A DNA stretch of 64,000 nt from Planococcus maritimus (GCF_001592825.1 NZ_LTZG01000001.1:1364001-1428000); one strand, 5' to 3'. Shown: positions 16,755 to 24,149, numbered from the stretch's first letter. Made by a program: numbers and translations. The notes: generated from the letters alone by a model not told the origin.

Positions 16755-16784
16755 TTAGCACCTAACATTAGGATTAGGTACCAA
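16755..16784 (-). promoter_or_regulatory. Two overlapping FapR-like operators at the fabH promoter
   Basis: The minus-strand bases 16784-16768 (TTGGTACCTAATCCTAA) match 15 of 17 positions of the FapR consensus TTAGTACCTRNTACTAA as I recall it. The plus-strand bases 16755-16771 match 13 of 17. An extended -10 (TGC-TAAAAT, 16759-16751) lies within the same stretch, so binding would block fabH transcription. Confidence 0.65.
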
Positions 16785-17096
16785 TAAATCCGAGAAGGGC
16801 ATAAATACTTTTATCTGTATAATATTTTTATTTGCATTCCACTCTATAAGGCGGATGCCACATAGGTAATACGAAACCCCTTAGCTCAGCTTTCCTCTCG
16901 TTCAGATAAATTCATCGACATTACGGCAGATTTTTTATGGCAGCGGAAAAATTTACAACGATATAGAAATCCATAAAGCTATAAAATGAATAATAAATTT
17001 TCGAAGGAGTTCTTTAGAAAGCAGCTGAGACTCGCCCTTCAAAATCGATCTATGAAATAATAGCGAAAAGAGAACTTATTCGCAGGAGGCGTTGGA
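16785..17096. other. Intergenic stretch between fabH and the 17.1 kb gene
   Basis: About 310 bases, AT-rich, between divergent genes. A TATAAT at about 16817-16822 could be a -10 for the rightward gene, without a clear -35. A good ribosome site (GCAGGAGGC) precedes the rightward start. I see no ORF, riboswitch or repeat here. Confidence 0.5.
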
Positions 17097-17594
17097 ATGA
17101 AACGAAACCGAACCGCAAAGAATACGGAATTCCGCAAGCTTGCGGCCAAAACTTTGCGCAGCCAACAGCGTTTCATGAGCCTATTATTTTCGCCTTATAG
17201 CCCGGATATCGAAGCCGAGCCAATTGAGCTGAAGAAAATGCATACCAACTTGAAGCTAGTCTTCGATACCGCTCGAGGTGAATTGCCGCAGCGAACAGAA
17301 AACCTCTCCCATTTGCAACAAGTATTTCTCGCTGCCGAACAGCTTGGATTCCTGCTTGAGAACGCGGCGCAAAAAGACCGACTCGCCTTGTCACCCGCGC
17401 AACTCGGACAGCTTTACTTGTTCTTTGAAATGATGGCAAATGCGATAGAGGGCAACTGGCCATTTGCCGAGCATGTGATTCCAGAAATTCCAGGATTCCC
17501 GGAAGTTGAACAAGAACTCGCTGCTCTTCAGGAAACAATTCGCATGAGCACACGCGAGCCTAAACTAACTGAACAAGACGAAGCCATGGAATAG
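17097..17594 (+). CDS. Unknown soluble helical protein
   Basis: A 165-residue, largely helical, soluble protein with a very basic start (MKRNRTAKNTEFRKLAAKTL) and no signal or membrane segment. It has no motif that I recognise. The middle (LPQRTENLSHLQQVFLAAEQ) and the stretch around AQLGQLYLFFEMMANAIEG look like packed helices. GCAGGAGGCG precedes the ATG. The last codons (DEAME) are part of a 19-bp perfect inverted repeat that continues past the stop, so the gene end and its hairpin are one sequence. Confidence 0.7.
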   Translation: MKRNRTAKNTEFRKLAAKTLRSQQRFMSLLFSPYSPDIEAEPIELKKMHTNLKLVFDTARGELPQRTENLSHLQQVFLAAEQLGFLLENAAQKDRLALSPAQLGQLYLFFEMMANAIEGNWPFAEHVIPEIPGFPEVEQELAALQETIRMSTREPKLTEQDEAME

Positions 17595-17612
17595 GCTTCG
17601 TCTTGTTCAGTT
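17567..17612 (+). repeat. Inverted repeat spanning the gene end (first copy of a duplicated terminator)
   Basis: A perfect 19-bp stem (17567-17585 with 17594-17612) with loop ATGGAATA. It includes the last codons of the upstream gene. No T run follows, so it is a poor terminator by itself. Its core recurs with one change at 17850-17876, where a T run is present. Confidence 0.75.
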
Positions 17613-17651
17613 ATCGAGAAAGTTAAAAAGTCGTATTTTCCGAAGCTTATC

Positions 17652-17742
17652 GCTCGCTTTCCGTGGGCTCGCGCCCAAGCCTCCTCAGTCGCTACGCGCC
17701 TTCCGGGGTCTCGGTCGTCTCGCTGTTCCACAGGAGTCGAGC
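17652..17742. repeat. Palindromic intergenic repeat of the Bacillaceae/Planococcaceae type
   Basis: A GC-rich element with imperfectly complementary ends (GCTCGCTTTCCGTGG and CCACAGGAGTCGAGC) and internal CCTCCTCAGTCGCT...CTTCCGGGGTCTCGG. This pattern (CTTTCCGYGGG...CTCCTCRG...GGGGTCT...CMCAGGAGTC) is familiar to me as a scattered non-coding repeat in Bacillales genomes. It is unlike the surrounding AT-rich bases and lies between the two terminator copies, so it probably came in as a unit. The function of such repeats is unknown. Confidence 0.6.
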
Positions 17743-17845
17743 GAACACTTCTCCAAATACTTAGAGAGATTACGAATTGTGGAAAATAGAAAAAGACACT
17801 CTTTTTCGTAGTTGAGAACAAACCATAGACTTCTTCAACACTCCG

Positions 17846-17882
17846 AAAAGACGAAGCCTTGGAATAGGCTTCGTCTTTTTTC
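17846..17882. terminator. Terminator, second copy of the duplicated hairpin
   Basis: A 13-bp perfect stem (AAAAGACGAAGCC / GGCTTCGTCTTTT) with loop TTGGAATA and a T run. It shares 26 of 27 bases of its core with the inverted repeat at 17578-17604. Confidence 0.8.
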
Positions 17883-17973
17883 TATCAATTTTAAAGACCA
17901 ATATGTAAAGCTGACTTGACACGCTACAACCCTTCCACGTAGCATAGAATCATACCTATAAGGATGTGATGGC

Positions 17974-18174
17974 GTGGACAATAGATTAAAGGAATTGCGG
18001 GAAGCACACGGGTATTCCCAAGACCAACTCGCCAAACAATTAGGCGTATCCAGACAGACCATCATTTCAATCGAAAAAGGGCGCTATAACCCGTCCCTCC
18101 CCCTCGCCTTGCAGATGGGCCGACTATTCAACACCCACGTGGAGAACATCTTCTTTTTAAAAGACGGCTCGTGA
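17974..18174 (+). CDS. XRE-family transcriptional regulator (YozG-like)
   Basis: A 66-residue single-domain helix-turn-helix protein: RLKELREAHGYSQDQLAKQLGVSRQTIISIEKGRYNPS is spread over residues 4-41, with the recognition helix at VSRQTIISIE. It ends in LFNTHVENIFFLKD, typical of the short YozG/YqaF-like XRE regulators of Firmicutes. The start is GTG preceded by AAGGATG. Two small membrane-protein genes follow closely. In this family such regulators usually control adjacent membrane proteins, so autoregulation of the trio is likely. Confidence 0.88.
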   Translation: MDNRLKELREAHGYSQDQLAKQLGVSRQTIISIEKGRYNPSLPLALQMGRLFNTHVENIFFLKDGS

Positions 18175-18202
18175 ATTTTTGAATCGATAAGGAGGAATTG
18201 CT

Positions 18203-18577
18203 ATCAGCTACCGCATCGCATTTTCAGCACTAGGCTCAGTATTTTTTCTGATGGGCGGATTTTTGCTCCTCGCTGCATTTATGGCCAATAGCGCTCCACT
18301 ACCGGCGACCTATATCATCCTCTCCATGGCTGTCATGACTTTTTGTTTAAGTTACTTGTATCCACAATTTGCCCAAAAAGATGAACGGATGCAGCTAATC
18401 CGACAGAAAGGCATGTTCTTTACCTTTTTTGCTTTTTTGTTTTATTCTTTCGCCCTCAATTCATTGCTTGAATTTAACATCATCCACTTAACCGCCAGTG
18501 ACGCGATCACTATTCTAAGCGCATTGATGATTAGCACTTTGTTTTCACCCTGGGTTTTCTTAGCGAGGCGTTATTGA
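18203..18577 (+). CDS. Small integral membrane protein with apparent ATC start
   Basis: A product of about 124 residues with four predicted membrane helices, reading SYRIAFSALGSVFFLMGGF at its start and ending FSPWVFLARRY. The charged middle AQKDERMQLIRQKG resembles the DER...I..KA loop of DUF2178-type proteins. The ribosome site AAGGAGG (18189-18195) is ideally placed, 7 nt before an ATC codon at 18203, and no ATG, GTG or TTG is in frame there. The first in-frame ATG (18251) has no site and would cut the first helix. Initiation at ATC is therefore inferred. It overlaps the next gene by one base. Confidence 0.6.
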   Translation: MSYRIAFSALGSVFFLMGGFLLLAAFMANSAPLPATYIILSMAVMTFCLSYLYPQFAQKDERMQLIRQKGMFFTFFAFLFYSFALNSLLEFNIIHLTASDAITILSALMISTLFSPWVFLARRY

Positions 18578-18804
18578 TGAAAAAAGGAATTGTATTGTTG
18601 AAAATTTTGCTGGCTATCGCTGCGGCATGCAGCATTTCACTGGGAATTTATTTGTACTTGCACGCAAATGACGGGACATCTGACCATTTATGGCCCCTAG
18701 CACTGACATTGAACGCTTTTATCACCATTATCTTGCTGCTCCTCTTTACGCTGGAGAAACGCATGAGCGAATCTAAGCGTTTGGATAATACTCACCGGAA
18801 GTGA
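18577..18804 (+). CDS. Small two-helix membrane protein
   Basis: A 75-residue protein with two membrane helices (about residues 7-27 and 42-62) and a basic, polar tail (KRMSESKRLDNTHRK). The ATG shares its A with the TGA stop of the preceding gene, so the two are translationally coupled. No family recognised. It is the third gene of the XRE-regulator group. Confidence 0.65.
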   Translation: MKKGIVLLKILLAIAAACSISLGIYLYLHANDGTSDHLWPLALTLNAFITIILLLLFTLEKRMSESKRLDNTHRK

Positions 18805-18900
18805 ATATATGCATCACCCTTCACTTTAGTTAAAACATGTATAGTACACTGAATAAAAGTGAAAACGAATCAGCTGTGCTTGAAAAGGAGCGGATTAGGG

Positions 18901-19764
18901 ATGGATCCTTTAACGTCGATCAAAGAAAACTTGTCGAAACTGACGGCTGGCCAACGTACGATTGCGGATTATATTATGAAAAACTCTTCAGAAGCCGCTT
19001 TTCTAACCGTATACGAATTGGCACAGCGTGTGAATACCAGTACCACCACCATTATGCGACTGACCGCAAATCTTGGGTACAGCGGCTATAGCGAGTTTCA
19101 AAAAGGCTTGCAGCAACGATTGCGGGATCAAACTGCTCCGCAGAACCGGCTGAAATTGAACCTCGAAAGTCCCACTGAAGGCGACTTGTGGGAAAATACC
19201 ATTGCTCATCACTTGCATCTTATCCGCACCTTGGCCGAACAATTGCCGAAGGCGCAACTTGATGCAGCGGTCCAAAAGATCGTCTCCGCACGCCACATCT
19301 ACTGCACGAGCGTTCGCAGCGGGCTTCCGGTCGGGCAATACCTGAGCAATGGCTTGAACCGGACATCCGGCAACGCCAAGCTTGTCATTGCCGATACGAG
19401 CGATTGGGTTGATGAAGTCATCACCATGAATGAAGGTGATTTGATCATTGCTACCAGTTTTCCGCGCTATGCCAAGCGCATCATCGACTTTGTCAAAGCC
19501 GCGAAATTGCGGAATGTGCAAATCGTGGCCATCACCGATAGTTTTTCTTCACCTATTGTCGAGTTTGCGGATCTCACGCTTATCTGCGAATCGGATAGCC
19601 TCGCTTTTCATAACTCGCCCATCTCAGCGATGGTTGTCGCCGACTATTTGATCAACGCAACTGCCATTACCCAATCCGAGAAAACGAAAGAGCGATTGGA
19701 CCTCATCAACGATGTGCTAACCGGCATGGATTATCATTACAACAACTCATCGAAAGATTCCTGA
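18901..19764 (+). CDS. MurR/RpiR family transcriptional regulator
   Basis: A 287-residue regulator with an N-terminal RpiR-type helix-turn-helix (residues 1-77: LTAGQRTIADYIM, VYELAQRVNTSTTTIMRLTANLGY) and a C-terminal SIS sugar-phosphate-binding domain (about 120-260, IYCTSVRSGLPVGQYL, DLIIATSFPRYAKRIIDFVK). The start at 18901 follows AAAAGGAG. It is transcribed toward the catabolic cassette but ends in its own terminator, so it is a separate unit. The two GTAAT-N4-ATTAC motifs at the cassette promoter are good candidates for its operators. Confidence 0.88.
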   Translation: MDPLTSIKENLSKLTAGQRTIADYIMKNSSEAAFLTVYELAQRVNTSTTTIMRLTANLGYSGYSEFQKGLQQRLRDQTAPQNRLKLNLESPTEGDLWENTIAHHLHLIRTLAEQLPKAQLDAAVQKIVSARHIYCTSVRSGLPVGQYLSNGLNRTSGNAKLVIADTSDWVDEVITMNEGDLIIATSFPRYAKRIIDFVKAAKLRNVQIVAITDSFSSPIVEFADLTLICESDSLAFHNSPISAMVVADYLINATAITQSEKTKERLDLINDVLTGMDYHYNNSSKDS

Positions 19765-19787
19765 CACCGTCTTCGGGCAGCCTCCTA

Positions 19788-19829
19788 AACTTTTCAGAAG
19801 ATCTCATTCGTCTTCTGAAAAGTTTTTTT
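19788..19829 (+). terminator. Terminator of the RpiR regulator gene
   Basis: Perfect 14-bp stem (AACTTTTCAGAAGA / TCTTCTGAAAAGTT) followed by TTTTT. Confidence 0.85.
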
Positions 19830-19855
19830 ATTTTGTCTTTTACTCGATGAAAGGG

Positions 19856-19884
19856 TTTACATAGTAAAGATCAATTGGTATAGT
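19856..19884 (+). promoter_or_regulatory. Promoter of the RraA/dehydrogenase/permease cassette
   Basis: TTTACA (19856-19861) and TATAGT (19879-19884) are 17 bp apart, with TG just before the -10 (TGG-TATAGT). It is the best promoter by eye in the 177-bp gap before the cassette. Confidence 0.65.
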
Positions 19885-19926
19885 AATGAAAATTACTTTT
19901 ACTTAATTTTAAGTAATAAATATTAC
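19883..19926 (+). promoter_or_regulatory. Two GTAAT-N4-ATTAC operators flanking an 18-bp palindrome
   Basis: Perfect inverted repeats lie at 19883-19896 (spacer GAAA) and 19913-19926 (spacer AAAT), centres exactly 30 bp apart. Between and overlapping them, TTACTTAATTTTAAGTAA (19899-19916) is itself a perfect palindrome. The first repeat overlaps the -10 element, as expected of a repressor site. The RpiR regulator encoded upstream is the likely ligand-responsive binder. Confidence 0.6.
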
Positions 19927-19941
19927 AAAGGTGGTTTTCAC

Positions 19942-20631
19942 ATGACCAAATCTTCCCCGGGAACAGATTCGCAGTTGATTGAACAGATGCGCACAATAAG
20001 TTCTTCCATCTTCGCTGATGTGATGGAGACGAACAATACGATGGACTATCGGGTAAAGCCGGTGAATTACAAACAGCCGCTGGTTGGGCGGGCACGGACC
20101 GTATCCCTTCCAACAGGCGACAATTTGTTTTTGCATCACGCAATTTACGAAGTGGAGGCAGGCGACATTATCGTAGTCGATGGACAAGACCATAAAGGCT
20201 CTGCTTACTTAGGGGAGTTGATGGCTGGGGCTGCGGAAGCATTGGGAATTCAGGGAATCATTATCGACGGCCTGGTACGCGACAAAAAAGAACTTGAGCA
20301 ATTGGATATTCAAATCTATGCAAAAGGTTTCATGTCGACAGGCCCCAAAAAAGAAGGACCTGGCTCGTTCGATCAAGATATCGCATGTGCAAGCGCATTC
20401 GTTTCTTCGGGCGACTATATTGTAGGGGATGAAGACGGAGTAGTAGTGATCCCTCATGAACTAGCTTCCGGGATTATTGAAAAAGCAAAACAGAAATTGG
20501 CTTACGAACAAAACCGCCTCGACATCATCCAGCAATACAAGCAACACTCCGGCACAAAGCAAAAATCCGCGATCGCCCCGAGCTGGCTGGAAGGTAAATT
20601 AAAAAAATACGGCATACCGGAAAGGGATTGA
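19942..20631 (+). CDS. RraA/HMG-aldolase superfamily protein
   Basis: A 229-residue RraA-like protein. It shows the aldolase-type core: GELMAGAAEALGIQGIIIDG followed by LVRD, in which the Arg and Asp bind substrate and metal, and later GDYIVGDEDGVVVIPHE. Members act as 4-hydroxy-4-methyl-2-oxoglutarate or 4-carboxy-4-hydroxy-2-oxoadipate aldolases and oxaloacetate decarboxylases; only some regulate RNase E, which this lineage lacks. It is the first gene of a tight four-gene operon and probably cleaves or decarboxylates a keto acid. The start has an AAAGGTGG site. Confidence 0.82.
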   Translation: MTKSSPGTDSQLIEQMRTISSSIFADVMETNNTMDYRVKPVNYKQPLVGRARTVSLPTGDNLFLHHAIYEVEAGDIIVVDGQDHKGSAYLGELMAGAAEALGIQGIIIDGLVRDKKELEQLDIQIYAKGFMSTGPKKEGPGSFDQDIACASAFVSSGDYIVGDEDGVVVIPHELASGIIEKAKQKLAYEQNRLDIIQQYKQHSGTKQKSAIAPSWLEGKLKKYGIPERD

Positions 20632-20635
20632 GTAT

Positions 20636-21508
20636 ATGAAAATAGGGTTTATCGGCTTTGGTGAAGTAGGATACGAGATGGCTAAAGGATTCCGCAATCT
20701 TGAGAGCGAACTCCAACTTTTCGCTTTCGATCAACAGCACAAAGACCCCGGCATGGTTCAGCGAGCTGAGGAAGCCCGCGTGACTTTGCTCGATAGCCCT
20801 TTGAAAGTGGCTGAGCAAAACTTGGTAATTCTCTTTGTCGCAGTTCCTGCGCAGTATGCAGAGAGTGCATGGGATTCTGTTTTCCCAGCAGTAAATAACG
20901 AGACGCTGTATGTGGATTTGACGACCGCTTCCGCTAACATTAAACAGCAAATCAGCGAGCGATTGGCATCCACACAAAGCCGGTTTGTAGACGCCGCGAT
21001 TATGGGGCCTTTAAAAGGCAACCAGCATAAAGTGCCGATGATTGTCAGCGGCCCCGCTGCACAAGCATTCATCCGCCAGGGAAAAAATTTGGAAATGAAC
21101 TTGGACTTCGTCAGTGAAGGCGCCGGCGATGCTACAAACATTAAATTCATCCGCAGCATCTTCACTAAAGGGCTTTCCACCCTTCTTCATGAAGTAATGG
21201 AAGTAGCGGAGAAATTAGATCTCGATGAGACGATTACTGCGTCGATCACTAACACGATCGACAAGGAGCCGTTCGAAAATGTGATCAATCGCCTTATCAC
21301 CGGCAACGTGCTCCACGCAGAGCGGCGCGTCAAAGAGATGGACAATGTGCTTGAATTTCTGAATGAGAATGAAGTGGACACCTTGATGACCAAAGCCACG
21401 CGCGACAAATTGCAATTGCTCACGGATTCGAAACTCAAAGAGCAATTCGATGGAGAAGCGCCTCAAACCTGGAAACAAGTCATGGAGAAAATCAATCATT
21501 CCGATTGA
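20636..21508 (+). CDS. NAD(P)-dependent beta-hydroxyacid dehydrogenase-like protein
   Basis: A 290-residue protein with an N-terminal Rossmann domain (MKIGFIGFGEVGYEMAKGF, GFGEVG nucleotide loop) and a C-terminal helical DUF1932-like domain, as in 6-phosphogluconate or 3-hydroxyisobutyrate dehydrogenase relatives. The substrate-loop region reads FVDAAIMGPLKGNQHKVPMIVSG and the catalytic Lys region GAGDATNIKFIRSIF. It follows the aldolase by 4 bp and precedes the permease by 22 bp. It likely oxidises a hydroxyacid imported by the permease, to feed the aldolase. Confidence 0.82.
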   Translation: MKIGFIGFGEVGYEMAKGFRNLESELQLFAFDQQHKDPGMVQRAEEARVTLLDSPLKVAEQNLVILFVAVPAQYAESAWDSVFPAVNNETLYVDLTTASANIKQQISERLASTQSRFVDAAIMGPLKGNQHKVPMIVSGPAAQAFIRQGKNLEMNLDFVSEGAGDATNIKFIRSIFTKGLSTLLHEVMEVAEKLDLDETITASITNTIDKEPFENVINRLITGNVLHAERRVKEMDNVLEFLNENEVDTLMTKATRDKLQLLTDSKLKEQFDGEAPQTWKQVMEKINHSD

Positions 21509-21530
21509 GACATAGAAGGGAGATCGCATA

Positions 21531-22871
21531 ATGGGAATTATTGCACTCGTTATTTTTGTAAGCGTTTTAGTTTTCTGGAGCGTAAAACTGAAAAGGAATT
21601 TGGGCGAAGCAGCTTTGATTGGTTTTTTGGCCATCATCCCACTTGGCGGATCTCAAGCCTTTGCCCTGTTCATGCAAGGCATCGAGTTCGCTTCGACATT
21701 TTCAGTACTTTACGCAGCTATCGCTTTTGTGTTCATGGCATATGTAATCGACAAATTCGGTATCGTTGAGCGCCTATTGGCCATTTTGAACTCGCTGGTC
21801 GGCCGACTGCCAGGGGCTCCTGCTCTCATGGATGCTGTCGGTTCTTCCGTGATGGGCACTTTGTCCGGCGGGGATTCCGGCAACACAGCTGCCACAGGCT
21901 CCATTACAGGACCTTGGATGCTACGCAATAATTGGAACAAAGAAATTGCCGCCTCGGTCATGGTCGGGAATGGCGGAATGGCGTCTGCCCTTCCTCCTAC
22001 TTCTTCCATGTTCATCATTTTGGGATTTGCTCCAGTCGCGGCAGCCATTACGACCGGTGAATTTTTCATCGCCTTATTGATTGCGGGCGCCTATCAGTTT
22101 TTGCACCGATTGATAATGATTGGTTACTTTGTTAAGAAACAAAACATTAAAGCATTCCCGCCGGATTCGCTTAGCCCGTTAAGCGTTTCATTGAAAGATG
22201 GCTGGACTTCCATTTTGATTTACTTAGGAGCTATCATCCCGTTGGTGTTGACGATTGGGCCGATCAGCGAATTTATTATGAATATCCCTTCACTCGGCGA
22301 GGAAGCGCTCGATAGTATTGACATCGTCATCTGGATTCCGACATTGATGATCGCAATTGCTTTCTTATTAGCCGGCAAATCTGCTCCACGCTCTTTATCG
22401 GAGATCTCTGCTTTTATCCAAAAATCAATTCCGCGCTTTACCGTAATTGGCGCACTCATATTTTTCGCCGTGGCGTCCAGTGAAGTTCTCACGTCACTCG
22501 GCCTGTCCGACAATATTGCATATATGATGAGTTCTGTTGACACTCCAGCTTGGTTGACGCTTCTACTGGTCGGGCTCGGCATCACTGCCATTGCCGGCCC
22601 ATTGACTTCAACGGGCACATTGACCGCAGTCGGGCTGGTCTCCTATGAAATCCTGGCTGCATCTGGCTTCTCACCGATTATTTCGGCGGTAGCCGTTATG
22701 ACGTTCGCTTCCACTTCAGCCCAAATGCCGCCAGCTTCTGGATCTATCTATATTGCTTCCGGCATTGTCGGGGCACGGCCGGAAAAAACCTTCGTCATGC
22801 TGATTTTGTACTACGCCTGCCCTGTGGTGTTGATCGGTTGGCTCATTGGCATGGGCATTCTACCAATATAA
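21531..22871 (+). CDS. DctM-like (TRAP large subunit) permease
   Basis: A 446-residue integral membrane protein with about 12 helices. It resembles the TRAP/DctM large permease: SGGDSGNTAATGSITGPWM corresponds to the conserved substrate-site stretch and SALPPTSSMFIILGFAP to the IPPS motif. A second repeat (TSTGTLTAVGLVSY, ASTSAQMPPASGSIYIASG) completes the two-fold symmetry. It should import an organic acid. A small two-helix protein follows, but no periplasmic-type binding protein is present, unlike classical TRAP systems. Assignment to TRAP is by motif, and a related ion-coupled family is possible. Confidence 0.75.
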   Translation: MGIIALVIFVSVLVFWSVKLKRNLGEAALIGFLAIIPLGGSQAFALFMQGIEFASTFSVLYAAIAFVFMAYVIDKFGIVERLLAILNSLVGRLPGAPALMDAVGSSVMGTLSGGDSGNTAATGSITGPWMLRNNWNKEIAASVMVGNGGMASALPPTSSMFIILGFAPVAAAITTGEFFIALLIAGAYQFLHRLIMIGYFVKKQNIKAFPPDSLSPLSVSLKDGWTSILIYLGAIIPLVLTIGPISEFIMNIPSLGEEALDSIDIVIWIPTLMIAIAFLLAGKSAPRSLSEISAFIQKSIPRFTVIGALIFFAVASSEVLTSLGLSDNIAYMMSSVDTPAWLTLLLVGLGITAIAGPLTSTGTLTAVGLVSYEILAASGFSPIISAVAVMTFASTSAQMPPASGSIYIASGIVGARPEKTFVMLILYYACPVVLIGWLIGMGILPI

Positions 22872-22886
22872 GGAGGTTGAATAATA

Positions 22887-23120
22887 ATGCAAAAAGTATT
22901 GGAACGGCTTTTCACAATCTGCTTATTGCTGTCGATTTCATTGGGGCTCATCATGGTATTAAGCCAATTAGTGGGCCTTGCGATCGGCAACGGAGAGTTT
23001 GTCATCAAAATTGGTGAAATGTTGAAGCAGCCGACGATTGTATTGGCAGCGATTTTCTCGGCTTTCGCTTTTATCTTGGGGTATTTCCCTAAATACCGTG
23101 AAGCTGCGAATAAAGAATAG
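22887..23120 (+). CDS. Small membrane partner of the DctM-like permease
   Basis: A 77-residue protein with two membrane helices (about residues 10-32 and 50-68). An AGGAGG site lies 15 bp after the permease stop. Position and topology suggest a reduced DctQ-like small subunit, but it is half the usual DctQ length (four helices), so it may be an accessory rather than a true homologue. It ends the operon before a strong terminator. Confidence 0.65.
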   Translation: MQKVLERLFTICLLLSISLGLIMVLSQLVGLAIGNGEFVIKIGEMLKQPTIVLAAIFSAFAFILGYFPKYREAANKE

Positions 23121-23128
23121 GATTTACA

Positions 23129-23164
23129 AAAGGCCCCGCTGCTTGTTTGCCGCGGGGCCTTTCT
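23129..23164. terminator. Bidirectional terminator after the permease operon
   Basis: Perfect 11-bp stem (AAAGGCCCCGC / GCGGGGCCTTT) with T/A runs on both strands, between convergent genes. Confidence 0.88.
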
Positions 23165-23167
23165 TTA

Positions 23168-23365
23168 TCATTTAGCCGAATTCTGTTCCAGGCGAGCTTG
23201 CTTCAAATCCGAGATACCAATCAATGGGCAAATGATGACACCTGCCGCCATGATCCATGTCAGCACCCCATTGTCTCCCCATGAACTGATAAGTCCTATT
23301 AGGCAACTAAAGGCGATGATGAAGGCTCGGTATTTTTCGGTTGCCGCCACATATGATTTGAACAT
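23168..23365 (-). CDS. Small two-helix membrane protein
   Basis: A 65-residue protein with two hydrophobic helices around residues 13-27 and 33-51, and a polar tail. The ribosome site (AGGGGA) is weak and 11 bp from the ATG. No family recognised. It shares the bidirectional terminator at 23129 with the permease operon. Confidence 0.5.
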   Translation of the reverse strand: MFKSYVAATEKYRAFIIAFSCLIGLISSWGDNGVLTWIMAAGVIICPLIGISDLKQARLEQNSAK

Positions 23366-23394
23366 GCTTGTTTCAGTCCCCTGTCATTTTTAGC

Positions 23395-23934
23395 TTAGCT
23401 CTTATGCGAGCCTAATGGAATGTCTACGTATTTCCGATATCGGCCATTGCCGTTTTCCTGATAGATCCGGATAGACTCAAGCTCAAACTGGCAAATATCG
23501 AGCTCTTCACTCGCAAGCTGCGCCATCTCTTTTAGCTGTTGTACTGACAATCCGTAACTCGTTTTTGCCAGCGTCAAATGTGGAACGAATCGATCCAGTT
23601 CAAAATACTGCGAGATCATTTCCTCAGATGGTTTAATTGCCTTAACAAGCCGTTCGTGCAGTTTCTTAATCTCTGACGAATCGACCTCTAAGTACAGAAC
23701 ATCTTCCCCGAAAAACGCAGTATTGCCAATAGCCACTTCGAACGGTTCTATTTTCCGGCAGGCTTGTCGCACATCTTCAAACCAGCTCTCATCAGGTGTT
23801 AAGCCCCCTTGCGCTTTTAAGGTAATATGCGGTTCCACCGCTTTCTCAACCTGGCCATTTAGCCAGCTCTTTCTAAACCGGCTCACTCTATTTGAAAAAC
23901 TTTTAGGTGGTGAAATTCCAATAAAATACTGCAT
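23395..23934 (-). CDS. 2'-5' RNA ligase/2H phosphodiesterase family protein
   Basis: A 179-residue protein of the 2H phosphoesterase superfamily, related to YjcG and ThpR. Two catalytic HxT motifs are visible: EPHITLKAQ (near residue 37) and VPHLTLAKT (near 129). Members act on cyclic phosphodiesters in RNA or nucleotides, though the substrate is rarely known. The ATG at 23934 carries AAAAGGGGAG and begins with the family's typical YFIGI strand; an earlier ATG at 23970 is less likely. It is probably a single gene. Confidence 0.85.
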   Translation of the reverse strand: MQYFIGISPPKSFSNRVSRFRKSWLNGQVEKAVEPHITLKAQGGLTPDESWFEDVRQACRKIEPFEVAIGNTAFFGEDVLYLEVDSSEIKKLHERLVKAIKPSEEMISQYFELDRFVPHLTLAKTSYGLSVQQLKEMAQLASEELDICQFELESIRIYQENGNGRYRKYVDIPLGSHKS

Positions 23935-24075
23935 TCCCTTCTCCCCTTTTGTAAATTGCTGTGAATACACGTGGATTTCGTTCTTTTCATATTAACATTA
24001 ATTCCCATCAAATTGGATTTCCTATAAATTTTTCGGTGCACGAGTATCAACTTGCAATCTCCGTAAGCTTAACTG

Positions 24076-24102
24076 TTTAGTATTAAATAGTTTAGTGTTA
24101 AA
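24076..24102 (+). promoter_or_regulatory. Tandem MarR-like operator half-sites
   Basis: TTTAGTATTAAA (24076-24087) and TTTAGTGTTAAA (24091-24102) repeat at 15-bp spacing, and each is itself palindromic at its ends (TTTA/TAAA). They lie 50-75 bp before the MarR start, beside a TATATT -10-like hexamer (24104-24109). They are probable autoregulatory sites. Confidence 0.45.
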
Positions 24103-24149
24103 GTATATTCGTATGAATGAATTCTTTGATTAATAGGAGTGTACAAATT

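Noticed and set aside
17528..17821. A minus-strand frame of 97 codons across the palindromic repeat
   Set aside because: It reads through the repeat and the terminator copies in a composition typical of non-coding repeats, and lacks a ribosome site.
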